64,000 bases of DNA from Paracyclopina nana (lineage: Eukaryota > Arthropoda > Copepoda > Cyclopoida > Cyclopettidae): positions 9,796,001-9,860,000 of the forward strand of contig JAGUCH010000001.1 in NCBI GenBank assembly GCA_019096065.1, read 5' to 3'. Shown piece by piece: positions 19,027 to 29,900 of the stretch. The notes beneath the pieces are model-generated. The model had not been told where the DNA came from. It ran no database searches and was given only the letters and a program-made list of their open reading frames with translations. The stretch's first letter is position 1, and each line of letters begins with the position of its first letter. Position numbers and translations under genes: made by a program.

Positions 19027-20589
19027 ATGGCTTTGGTGGCGAACCCCTCGTCGGTGTGGAGGGACCCGAACGTGATGTCAGCCTCGGCAGTGACCTCGCT
19101 CACGCCCGCTCAGCATCACTCGCACACCATGCACGGCATGGCCATGGCCTCCTCCCACCACCCTCACCACTTCTACGGATCCAGCGGCCCCACCTCGCCA
19201 GGGGTTGACCCCACCGAGCTCAACTCCTCCACGCCAGTGCCCACCCAGTCCAGCTCCGACGGCGACATCAAGACGGAGGACGGGCAGGAGATCAACTGCG
19301 TGGTCTGCGGCGACAAGTCGAGCGGAAAGCACTACGGACAGTTCACGTGCGAAGGTAGGCTCGGCCCAAGCTCGGATCCCCAGCAACTTGCACAATTCAC
19401 TCTCATTTCAGGCTGCAAGAGCTTCTTCAAGCGCTCCGTCAGACGCAACCTGACCTACCAATGCAGGGGCAGCCGGAACTGCCCCGTGGACCAACACCAC
19501 CGTAACCAGTGCCAACATTGCAGGCTGAAAAAGTGCCTGAAAATGGGCATGCGGCGAGAAGGTAGGTGGCAACCCCCCCAGTTCGGCCTCAGATCAAATT
19601 CTCAACGCGCCGAGGGTTTGATCTGGGGCTGGACTCATCCTCCGTATATTTACAGCTGTGCAAAAAGGCCGCGTGCCCCCCACACCACAGGGCATGTTCA
19701 TCGGGTTCGGCGGGGATCCACTCAGCGGCACCACCTACTTGTCCTCCTACATATCCATGCTACTCAGAGCGGAGCCCTATACCACCTCACGCTACGGCCA
19801 AATGCAAATGGCCACCAACAACATGGTCGGCATTGACAACATTTGCGAGTTTGCCGCCCGACTCCTCTTCAGCGCTGTGGAGTGGACTAAGAACATCCCT
19901 GGGTTTCCAGAGCTCCAAGTCACAGATCAAGTGGCCCTGCTGCGCCTTGTCTGGTCAGAACTGTTTGTGCTCAATGCGGCCCAGTGCAATATGCCTTTGA
20001 ATGTGGCCCCACTCCTGGTCGCTGCCGGCCTCCATGGAGCCCCGATGGCAGCGGACAGAGTGGTTTCTTTCATGGATCACATCCGGATCTTCCAGGAGCA
20101 AGTTGAGAAGTTGAAGGCTCTTCATGTGGACAATGCTGAATATTCCTGCATGAAAGCCATCGTGCTCTTCACCTCGGGTAAGCGTGTGAATAGCATATAT
20201 GACCGGTGGTCCCTTCAACCTTTTCTTCAATTGCAGACGCTCCTGGCTTGACCGACGTCCAGGTGATTGAGCAAATGCAGGAAAAATCCCAGTGTGCTCT
20301 CGAGGAATATTGCCGCACGCAATACCCAAATCAGCCCACACGGTTTGGCAGGCTTCTTTTACGGCTGCCATCATTGAGGACAGTTTCATCGCAAGTGATT
20401 GAGCAGCTGTTTTTCGTTCGACTAGTTGGCAAGACCCCGATTGAGACCCTGATTCGAGACATGATCATGTCCGGGCCCTCGTTTCAGTGGCCCTCCACTT
20501 CGTCCCCCACAACGGGGTCGACTTCAGTGACGTCGTCCGCCTCGTGCCCCCCGCCCCCGCACCCACCCCCCGTCTACGCGCCCATGTAA
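19027..20589 (+). CDS. svp: Seven-up/COUP-TF nuclear receptor, paralog A (4 exons)
   Basis: An orphan nuclear receptor of the NR2F group and DNA-binding transcription factor. Exons are 19027-19354, 19412-19561, 19656-20177 and 20237-20589 (450 aa plus stop), with all three introns in phase 1. The start ATG has a good context (GCCATGG), and the MALVA...WRDP N-terminus is shared with paralog B. The DNA-binding domain spans residues 91-156 with both four-Cys zinc fingers and the P-box CEGCKS. The ligand-binding domain runs from about 185 to 419 and keeps the [17 protein letters not shown] and PIETLIRDM helices. The N-terminus is His-rich; the C-terminal 31 residues are a Ser/Thr/Pro tail ending VYAPM. 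Introns are only 57, 94 and 59 bp, far shorter than in paralog B. DAPGLTD replaces the DACGL usual in the family, hinting at faster evolution. Confidence 0.95.
19355..19411 (+). other. 57-bp intron of svp-A, readable in frame
   Basis: GTAGGC...TTTCAG lies between the codons of the P-box (CEG|CKS). Its length is a multiple of three and it has no stop codon, so retention would insert 19 residues (starting GRLGPSS) immediately before the C of CKSFF inside the first zinc finger. The equivalent intron in paralog B is 354 bp. Splicing is clearly the normal outcome, because removal restores the conserved [11 protein letters not shown]. Confidence 0.85.
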
Positions 20590-21631
20590 ACTCGTAGCAC
20601 CAGTATTCAAAATCTATCCAGATTCATCCAGACGATCGCAAGTTACATGTATAGGTCTTCGCTAATAATTTACAACTCATGTCTTCCGATATTGTGGCAA
20701 CGAGGAGAGAGCTGCGGCAGTCTACTAGCCAAAGACAACGACTCTCTCGCATCGATGTACATTTTTTATGAGCAAAATAAACGAGAAACCGAGCCTGGCG
20801 CGCTCCTTTAATGTCACATCAGAACAAATGAGTCCATTAAACTTGATGACACCAGGTGAAAAATTTGTATTTGCATCTTAATAGCCACATTTTGGGGTCT
20901 CCCTCCTCTGCCTGGGCGCTAGCTGCCGAAAAAAGCTGGGGGAATAGAAATGGAGCGCAAAGTAATGAGATTGGTCTGAGGCGGCCACTTTGGACTCTTT
21001 AATGATGATATTAATTATCCAGCCATGAATAGTAATGCCCTGATCTCCATATTTCACATGAGCAGTCACGACACCGCTTTGGGATGCTCATACCAAGATG
21101 ACAGGGATTAGCTGCACCTAAATCCATGATTATGGTGATGAGAATGACTGCGTAGAATTTCCCAGGGGTCACTCGAGCGAGTTCTCCTTCGATTGCCGAC
21201 TTTTTGGCTGCTGCGTACTGCTATTTTACTAATCCTTCCTTCCATGCATGCATAGCATTCAAAATGTTGAAGCTGCAGCGCACAAAGGAGTGGGTATCGT
21301 CGTCGCGCCTTGGCCTAGAAAACTTTTGTTCCTCCTCAAGAGCTCTATGGAGATTTTCTTGCCGAGCTGATAAAAGCTACGAAGCCATTATGATGCGAGA
21401 AGAGCAGCATCTCATCTACTGATCCCAAATGGTCTCAATGGGTCTACGGTGACCTTTGGGCGTGACCTTTGAGGCCATCATTACTTTAGCTAGGATTCTC
21501 TTTTCTCTTTTAAGACATGACGTTTATTGCCAAGCCAGCACTAAACTTAAGCCTGCCTGGCTGGCTAAGAATTGTAAATGCACACTTAACTGATCATTAG
21601 GCGACACAAAACCACAAGAGATTAGATCAAG
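20590..21631. other. svp-A 3' region and spacer
   Basis: Contains the likely 3' untranslated region of svp-A, with a polyadenylation hexamer AATAAA at 20776-20781 about 190 bp after the stop codon. The rest up to the next exon shows no coding signal. Confidence 0.5.
20776..20781 (+). terminator. Candidate poly(A) signal of svp-A
   Basis: The canonical AATAAA hexamer about 190 bp downstream of the svp-A stop, the first such signal after the coding region. Confidence 0.55.
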
Positions 21632-21710
21632 ATGGAGGAGCTCAATGGCATGCAGCAGTATGCAGAGAAGAAGCCCTTTTATGGAAGACCATCGCGGGCC
21701 ACGCTCGGAA
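21632..21710 (+). CDS. Candidate alternative first exon 1a of the PDZ gene
   Basis: ATG at 21632 opens 26 codons, MEELNGMQQYAEKKPF then YGRPSRATLG, and the frame reaches a strong donor (GGAA|GTGAGT) in phase 1. The exon at 62405 needs exactly one preceding base to stay in frame, so the join would read ...RATLG-S-LSTWGRRVG.... A similar exon, with DLDGMQ in place of ELNGMQ and the same phase, lies at 40755-40866. No good acceptor is seen upstream, so it is read as a first exon with 5' leader. The 40-kb intron to 62405 is large. The coding look and phase are seen directly; membership of the PDZ gene is inferred. Confidence 0.5.
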
Positions 21711-22269
21711 GTGAGTATTTATCATTTGGTGTGGCCTTTGAAAATTGCTTCACATCTAATCGATCAGCATTGATTAGACTCTCAATGTATAGTATGTGTG
21801 ACCTCGTCGGTCGTATGAGTAATCGATTATGACACCTATTTCCAATTGGTCCTGCTTCTTCTTCAGTTTTTCAATCTCCTCCACTAGCTCACTCAATGCG
21901 TGAAATAATTCAAAATGCCAGGAAAATTACTCAGACACCATGTCAGAACAATTTGATAAATCGATAGCGACCTCACATGCAGCTAGAAACTCCACATTGA
22001 AAGGTTTGCATGGGTGAACTTTTTATGTTAGAAAGTCAAGTCGTTTTAAGTTAGACACGCCAAGTTACTTTAGGTTAGACAACGTCTATGCTTTAGTGTA
22101 GACACCTTTTGGCATAGTTGGATTTTGTTAGAAAGTCAAGATATTTTTATTTAGACACCTTTTGGCATAGCACTTTTAGCGTAGACAGATTTCATGGACT
22201 AGTATACTTTATGATAGACACCTTTTGGCACAGTACTTTTTGAGTAGACACAAATTAGTGACTAGTATG

Positions 22270-22500
22270 TTTTAGGTTAGACACCTTTTGGTACAGTACT
22301 TTTAGCTTAGACACACCAAGACGTTTTAGGTTAGACACCTTTTGGTACAGTACTTTTAGCTTAGACACACCAAGACGTTTTAGGTTAGACACCTTTTGGT
22401 ACAGTACTGTTAGCCTAGACACACCAAGATGTTTTAGGTTAGACACCTTTTGGTATAGTACTTTTAGCTTAGACACACCAAGACGTTTTAGGTTAGACAC
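22270..22500. repeat. 54-bp tandem repeat array
   Basis: Four-plus copies of a 54-bp unit begin at 22270, 22324, 22378, 22432 and 22486, nearly identical. Each unit has two half-units around GGTTAGACACC and GCTTAGACACACC. Because 54 is a multiple of 3, the array reads as an 18-residue periodic frame on the minus strand, which is not a real gene. Confidence 0.9.
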
Positions 22501-22879
22501 TGGTTTATCAAGCTTTGCATTTTTTGGGTTTCAAGCTTTTTCAAGTTTTTCATAATTTGGTTCAAGCTGGGTTTTAGCTTCAGGCTTTGCAGTTTTAGGG
22601 TTTCATTGTTTTCAAATTTTCAAAATTTGGTTCGTCAGTAATTCGTCAGAGTGACAAGAGCTTATTCAAGAAAGTAGACAAATTGTTGGCGTTTTGCATA
22701 AAACTAGTATTGCTCTTTTACATTACTTCGAATTATGATTAATTAATGCATCATTATGATTTTCATAAAAGAATTATCAGGGACTTTTCAAGTGGGGTGT
22801 GTCTTGACATGTCTTATCTAATAGTGCTATGCCAAAAGGTGTCTAACCTAAAACGTCTTGGTGTGTCTAAGCTAAAAGT

Positions 22880-23490
22880 GCACATTGACTTGAAGAAGGT
22901 CCTAACCCAAACTCTTAACAACACCCAAAAAATATACATTTTCTGAAAGCATATGTTCTTAGGGTTCATTTGGTAGCAATTTAAAAATCCTGGCCTATGG
23001 CTTCCCATAACATAAAATTTTCAAAAACGTCTAGCACCTACAGTTTATTATTTTATGAGATTATTAATAGCAGTGACCCCCTCATAAAAAAGGAGATCTA
23101 ACTTTTCTTATTTCATAAGCAAGTCTGTAAAATGCACCCAAAATGAGATATTTGTTGCCAAACTTATTAAGCAAAATTAATCAAGGTGGCAGTAATCAAC
23201 TTTTAGCATAGCTATATCTCCGTTTCTGTTCATCCTAGCCATTTTACTATGAAGTAACTTAAGTTTTATTTTTGAATTTTAGTGGGGGTCATTGAAGTTA
23301 ACTATCCCCAAAAAATGAGCCGTTTTTGCGCAAAACGTTTTTATGTATATAAACGTGTTATATTATTGGAAGCTAAAGGCCAGGATTTTTATTTTATCAC
23401 CAAATGAACCCTTGGGACATAAGCTTTCAGAAAATATATAATTTTTGGGTGTTGCAAGTAGTTTGGGTTAGGTCCTTTGCCAAGTCAATG
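22880..23490. mobile_element. MITE inserted in the fold-back arm
   Basis: About 610 bp with long inverted ends: the left CACATTGACTTG...CCTAACCCAAAC is mirrored by the right GTTTGGGTTAGGTCC...CAAGTCAATGTG. It interrupts a repeat unit between AAAAGT and ACTGTA, with a possible AGT duplication at both sides. The inner ends also mirror (CCTGGCC...AAATGAACCC). No coding capacity. Confidence 0.65.
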
Positions 23491-23927
23491 TGAGTACTGT
23501 ATCAAAAGGTGTCTAACCTAAAACGTCTTGGTGTGTCTAACCTAAAACGTCTTGGTGTGTCTAAGCTAAAAGTACTGTACCAAAAGGTGTCTAACCTAAA
23601 AGGTCTTGATGTGTCTAAACTAAAAGTACTGTACCAAAAGTTGTCTAACCTAAAATGTTCCTGTCACAAAAATGGTGTCTACTTTAAAAGTGCTATGCCA
23701 AAAGGTGTCTAACTTAAAGCATACCAGTTATTCAGATTTGTCTAACCTAAAAGTACTATGCTAGTGTGTCTTAATTAAAACATCTTGACTTTCTAACAAA
23801 ATCCAACTATGCCAAAAGGTGTCTATGCTAAAACATGACAGTCATGAAAAATGTGTCTAACCAAAAATGACTATGCCAAAAGGTGTCTAACTTATTCCGA
23901 CTGTACAAAATGTGTCTAGCTTAAAGA

Positions 23928-26900
23928 TGGCACCCGTTTGCATTCTGGAAATAAGAGTACGTGGGCATCATTATCATTCCCAAACGGCACCAATTTTTCT
24001 CCCTTCATGCCCCCGGCGGGGCTGGAGTCAATCAATAAAAGTGGCATATGGTGGTGCTCGGCTGCCAAAGCCACACAAGAACATTTTAAAACTTTGCATG
24101 CACTTCATCATTTTACTAGAGCTAAATTGCTTCCGCTCTGTCTTGCGACAATTTACATTCATCAATAGGCTTGTCAGCTGAGTGGAGGAAAGTAATTGGA
24201 AAGGTCCTCCTACAACTATGTGCGTGGGTGGCAGTGAAAGTTCAAGAGGCTAAGAGATTGGCTAACCCCGAGTTCACAAAGGGCAACTTTCTGCCCAATC
24301 CCTCGCTTCCTTGGGCTCACGTGACCGGCCTCGGCCAATAGCCTCCGCTAGGCGAGGGCGGAGGTTACACTAAAAAAACTTCCTTTCCTATCTTGCATGG
24401 GTCCTGAAAGCCTATGAGGAGAGAAAGCAGCACTTTGAAGCCGTTAAAGCTTTCCTCACACAAGCTAGCTAGCATGAAAATAGCGGGAGGTCGAATGCGG
24501 AGGCAATTTTGAACAAGTTTGGGAGGCTTCATTCCGCCAATTTTTTCTCGGCCCAATCAAAAATACAATTGAGTGGCACTCAATTGATCAAGTGGGCCAG
24601 TTTGTGCTAATTGTTTGGAGAAATGTAGCAGAGCAACAAAGATAGGCTATTTGTATAGAGCTACAAAAGTGACGAGCCAATTTTAGGCGCTAGCATATTG
24701 GAAACTAATTGTATCTGGAAAAGAACACAAAAAAAGATAGGTCTATTCAACTTAACATTACAACCATCTCATCATTGAATCAAATTGAGCATCTCCTCAA
24801 ACTGAGTAGGCCGATTTCATATATATACAAGTACAAAAAAGCAAGGTACTTTGGAGGCTTATAGCTCAGCAACTACTGAGTCGATAATATAAAACATAAG
24901 AAGAGTCTAATAAGCTTCCATGCCAAATTTCAACTGAATTTGAGGATTCCATCCATGGGCTGACTTTACCTGCCCTCCCCTAAACGGCCTCAAGTCAAAG
25001 TAGGGTAGCCAGCGCCGTCTTGCGCCAAAATTGAGGGCGTAATTTTCCCACTTGGGCCGTTCGGCCATAGTGCAGTACGCCCTCACGGTGCCGCCATCTC
25101 TGGACAGTTTTCTCAGTCAGGCTTTCATAAGTTATGCACTCTTACAAAAAATTGTCGTTATTCTCAAGGGATGTCCGGACAATAATTGTCTTTATTTAAA
25201 GTCAGCGTAAGATCAGCCGTTAGCGTACGAATCAAATTACTGAAGTAAGCGAGTTGGTCAAGTTAAGCGCTTTCTAGCTAGGGTTGACTAAATCAATTTT
25301 GATTTGCCTACGTTCAAAGGTTAACACGATTAACTTGAGTTGGTTTAGTCAGTCCTAACGTAAAGATGAGTCTTGCAGCAAGTAAAGCAAGCCTGCTAGG
25401 GCCAATATAAACATTCTGCTAAGCCTATCATTTAATGCGATTCTTTCCTATTAAGTAGCATTAGCTTAGTCAATCCTAGACGCATCGCTAACATAACGCT
25501 AGTTTTAACAAGTTACGGCAACTAATAGGAATTCGTGGAGCAACGACAACTTTTTTCGTAAGGTAAGACAAGAAAGTTACGAAAAATTAGAGTAGATGAA
25601 TAGGGTATGTTGAGCGTTTGCTATGCTTTTTTGCGGCAATATGATCTAGGTTACGATTTAGCTGCGAATAAAATATGAAGAAAGAAAATGACGATAGAAT
25701 GTACGATCGATCGGATGATCAGTCTCGAGAGAGTGCAATTAACATTATGGGATCATCTGTTAAGACTCTGTGGGGCCTCTCAATTTCATTTGGCTGGCCA
25801 AAGATCAATTTCCCGTCTTGTTTGGTACCATTTGAAGCGCTGATGCGGAGAGTGATGGATTGGTTGACAGGTGAGCAACATGCAGTGCCTCATAGCAAAT
25901 TGGACGCGAAAAGATTGTGCCAATTCAGTCTACGATCAAATTGTAAAAGTCCGATTCCGGTATCGGCATGCGGATCTCAGGGGCTGCATTGAAATCGCAG
26001 GATAACTCTTTGAACTGTTGTCCTCTGAATGGAATTATGCGCGAGTCTGAGGAAAGTGACTCTCTGCTGTGGGCGCAGATCGGCTCGCTTTGAGTCACTT
26101 TGTGTGGTTAGAAGCATACTTTGTGTGGTATCACGGAAAAGCTTTGGAAAATTGGATTTTCCCCAGCTTCAATCTCGGAATACCATGTGACACGAACGAA
26201 AGTGGAGCGCGCGAGCAATTCACTTAACAAAAGCGGTTTCTGTTGCTGCATGCGCGGCGCCTGACCTTTTTTTGGCTAAGCCTCATCAATATTTAGCCAG
26301 TGCAGTGGTGATCATAAGGCCATTTTTTGACATTTGAAGGTCCATTTGTGATATTTGCGTGTTGAGCTTTCCAAATTGCTTTCTAACTTTGACAGAAGTC
26401 AATAGATGACATTTGGTGGTGCATCGCGCAGCTCGAATTGTTATCCAAACAAGGTATAGCTTTGAGAGAAAGGAGGCTGAGGCTGTTTTATTCGCTTTAG
26501 CGAGTCGAGCATTAGTGGAAAGCTGACTAATTATGCAACAAAAGAGAGTCTTTTGACTCCACGGGGTCATTTATCGTGAGTTCTAGCTTATGTGACACCC
26601 TCATGTTTGTCAGTGAGGCCACAAACACAACCATTAGCTGTGGTGCGGAAACATTAGACAAATCATGCTGAGACTGACTCAAGAATGGGAAAACTCCATG
26701 CCTCAGCAATTCCTGACATGGCAAATGAATCTGAAATAGCAGACTGAGACATCACCTGTGAGCTCGAATTGCCGTCGTGTAGCTCCCTTTATTTTTTGGC
26801 CGAAAAGTCTGTGTGTGCAGTGCAGCATAATTCTATCATTTCCAGTCCCCTGAGAAAGAACTGGCTACAAAGTCGAAGTGGCTCGAGGGGGAACCGCTAA

Positions 26901-29900
26901 GAGAGAAAGCCACAGGGATAATCTTAATGTATTCCGCCAGCAGAGAACTTTTTTACCCGTTTTATCAGAAAAAAGCTGATGCCGTTAGCTATCTTCATCC
27001 CCCATCAACATCACGCACATTTCTTTGCACAAGATCATCTTGTTTGCTCATTTTTTCACGCAAGATACGACGACGACTGCTGCTGGTAGCTTCTCTTTTT
27101 TTGTTCGAGGAATCACGTTTTGACACGATCGATCAAGCCTCATGAATAGCGTAAATCAAGTTTGTGTGTTCGCAAATTACCTCTATTCAAACGGATCTGT
27201 TTATCCTTTGCTCTGCGCATCCATCATCCGGTGATTTGAAGAAGGCGAAAAAAGTCCGTCTTTCTCAGCAGGAAGCAAGCCGCAAAACTGACCAACTGCT
27301 GCCGTCAAGAGCTTGACAGAATCTTGGTCAAGCTTCCCACGGAGAGTCCTAATGGAAAGCCAAACTTTGTGGACATTTTTATGGCAGCCGCAGTACGCAC
27401 CATGGCAGTACTACACAGTGCTGGAATTCCTCGCGGGATACTTTGAAATTTGCTCTGCATATTCTCTCACGTTATTTGATTTGAACAAGCTTACTATTCC
27501 CCCCCCAGCCAACGCTCATTACTCGAAATTACTTCGCACATTTGTCCACCCTTTTAACTATGTACACAACAAGCTAGCAAATGCTGCTCGAGGTAACCCG
27601 AACCCATCAATTTGACCACCACGTTGGATGATGATTCCCAAGTCAGCTGAAGAAGCTAACTGCTAATCTTGACCCTAGAAACAGAGAGCAATTTTCACAG
27701 TAGCTAATTCCGAGCATAAATCAAGCTAAATCCCCCCGCTTGCTTGACGCGGGAAAAAATCATTGGGGAACTTGAAATTCTACCCCCTTCATAAACTATT
27801 TTGACAGGTTGCATTGGGAATGGCGCTGAAATAATCGGCTTTGGGGCACAAAAGGGGTTCCAATCCTTCTTCTTGAAAATTGGCCAAGCTGAGAATTAAG
27901 ATGTCATGCTTGAGCTCTTCGCCACATGTGGGTTTTTGAAAGCTTCAAGCATTGTATTGGTTCCCACAGTTGAGAGTTTTTGGCCAAATCCACTGAGAGC
28001 AGTTCATCAATCTCTTCCCCTTCACTATTTTCGCTCAAGCTGCTCGAGAAAAATTGCTCGCTCGCCAAGATGCTCCATAAAATTGGAGCGACTACAAAAT
28101 TGCCAGATCCATCGGCTCAGATTGCCAATTAGTTGGGCTGTCAAAAAACAAACGCGCACGCTATTTTAGATTTTGGCTGAGGCCTTCTCGCGATCAATTA
28201 CTGCCAATAAAGGAGCTGCTGCTGCTGCTGCTTCGGTGGTCAAGCGAGCGAAAACATCTGGCCTTGCGCGTATAATGATTAGAGCGAGATCTTTAGGGGT
28301 CATTTGCACATGTGGGTTATAGCTAACTCGGAGAATCACTCAACGAATTGAAATCTTCCCTCCCCCGGCCGCAAACTGAAAACAGTATACTACTTCGTAG
28401 TATATTGTGGCAATTAAGAGCTCGTCGTCTACCAACTAAAATACGAGGGTGGTCTGGTTTTCATCGAAGGCGCAAGTCATCTATTTCACATGACAAATTA
28501 TGAGAATCAGACCGTGCGGGCCGATTAATGGGAATTCCACCTTGTCTTGATGCCTGCGCCGGTCGGTCGGGTGCAGCCGAATCCGCCACGTACGCGATCA
28601 ATTGAGCAGGGTCTAGCAGCCAGTGTCATTGAGGACTGTAGCTGCGCGCGCTAATTATTTTGGTTAATCATTCTCCAGAGAGGGAGTCGAGAACAAGCTC
28701 AGCCCAAATGAATCTCATCACTCTCTGTCCCTGGCTTCTCTGGAGAAAATGAAAATCAACTCTGCGTCGTTGAATGCGACCCTCTCAGCTTATTCCGCGA
28801 TGACAAAAAGCATACGGCCATTTTCAGGCAAGCAGCTAGCGCACACGTGCTAACAAAGGTGACCTTATCAGTAGCGTCTGATCTCTTGACTCTTTGAAAT
28901 TAATGGGACAACGAGTCGTGTTTTATGCCCCTTGGCCCAAAAATTATTTGACACGTACCCAATCAGGGAGCGATAAAATGTATTGGACGACAACAATGCG
29001 AGGCACAGCAAATGTTTAGTGCCTCGTAAAGACCGATTTCTGAAATGCTTTCTCCCCACTTGAATTTGTCGCTTTTAGCATTGGTGAACCGTATGAGATT
29101 GCTGAGCTGAACCATTGTGCGCAAGTAGCTAAATGTAAATTCATTTGGGTTCATCGTGGAGGGTAATTACTGGTGGTGCAATGGGTAGCTGGAATTGCTT
29201 TCGTCCTCCCACAGATTTAGTCGAGTCTGAATTTCTAATGAGCAGAAATGAGCCAGTTTCAAAACAAATCACGTCCTAGAAAGCCCCGATGGCAAACCAT
29301 ATCCGGATCAAACAAAACAAAAGCTGTGACATGGCACGTTGCAACTCGAGGCTTGCGACAAACTTATCTGCATGTGCGATGATGCAGTGCGCTTAACAAT
29401 GGGGGGTGATGCTAAAATCGGGGCTAGCTTGAATGTAAAATGTACCACTAGCTGCGTGAGAAATTAAACATCGCCCACCACAGGGCAACAGAGCGGACAG
29501 GGCCAGGGTGGGGAAGATCAGCGACCCTTTCATTGATGGCTGATTTGGGAAACGAGAGTAGCAAGCACTTGAACCCGGGATCATAAGATCGGGACATCCA
29601 TGCGCCAAGGTGAAGTCAAAGGCTACTCAGGTAGACATGACCTTTTCAAGCTCCAAATTGCCCGTTTATGTTGCGTTGCGCGCATCAAATGCTGCACAAA
29701 TTGCAGCACTTCTTTACTTTTCGCCTACTGCAAGGAATGCAAAGAATTCTCTTGGACCTAGAAAGGAAGCAATTTTAATATTTTCTCATGACCCTTCCAT
29801 GTTGACCATTGAACTCGGCGCTTCCGGTTCTAACGTCTATTCCCTGTGCATTTTTCACAGTTGCCAATGCAACATCGCGAGCTTTCTTGCCACTTTTTCT

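Larger units (their letters stand above)
22025..23927. mobile_element. Fold-back element with arrayed GTCTA...TAAAA repeats
   Basis: Two long inverted arms (22025-22505 and about 22803-23927) are built from tandem short units. In the left arm the unit reads TTTTAGGTTAGACACC then TTTTGGTACAG; the right arm has the complement (GGTGTCTAACCTAAAACGTC). Even irregular parts mirror each other: the left GTTAGAAAGTCAAG segment is matched by CTTGACTTTCTAAC on the right. The right arm is split by a smaller element at about 22880-23490. Long inverted arms made of tandem repeats are typical of fold-back transposons. No transposase is encoded. Open frames through the arrays are periodic by-products of the repeats. 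Confidence 0.75.

Noticed and set aside
22255-22500. A minus-strand frame encoding an 18-residue periodic protein
   Set aside because: The period comes from the 54-bp DNA repeat, and the units elsewhere in the element break the frame.
22025-23927. CRISPR-like direct repeats
   Set aside because: Unit spacing, inverted arms and the eukaryotic setting fit a fold-back transposon; there are no unique spacers and no cas genes.
29550-29625. A tRNA- or SINE-like segment on the minus strand with GGTTCAAG and TTGGCGCATGG
   Set aside because: The T-stem does not pair and no cloverleaf can be drawn; the similarity is limited to two short boxes.
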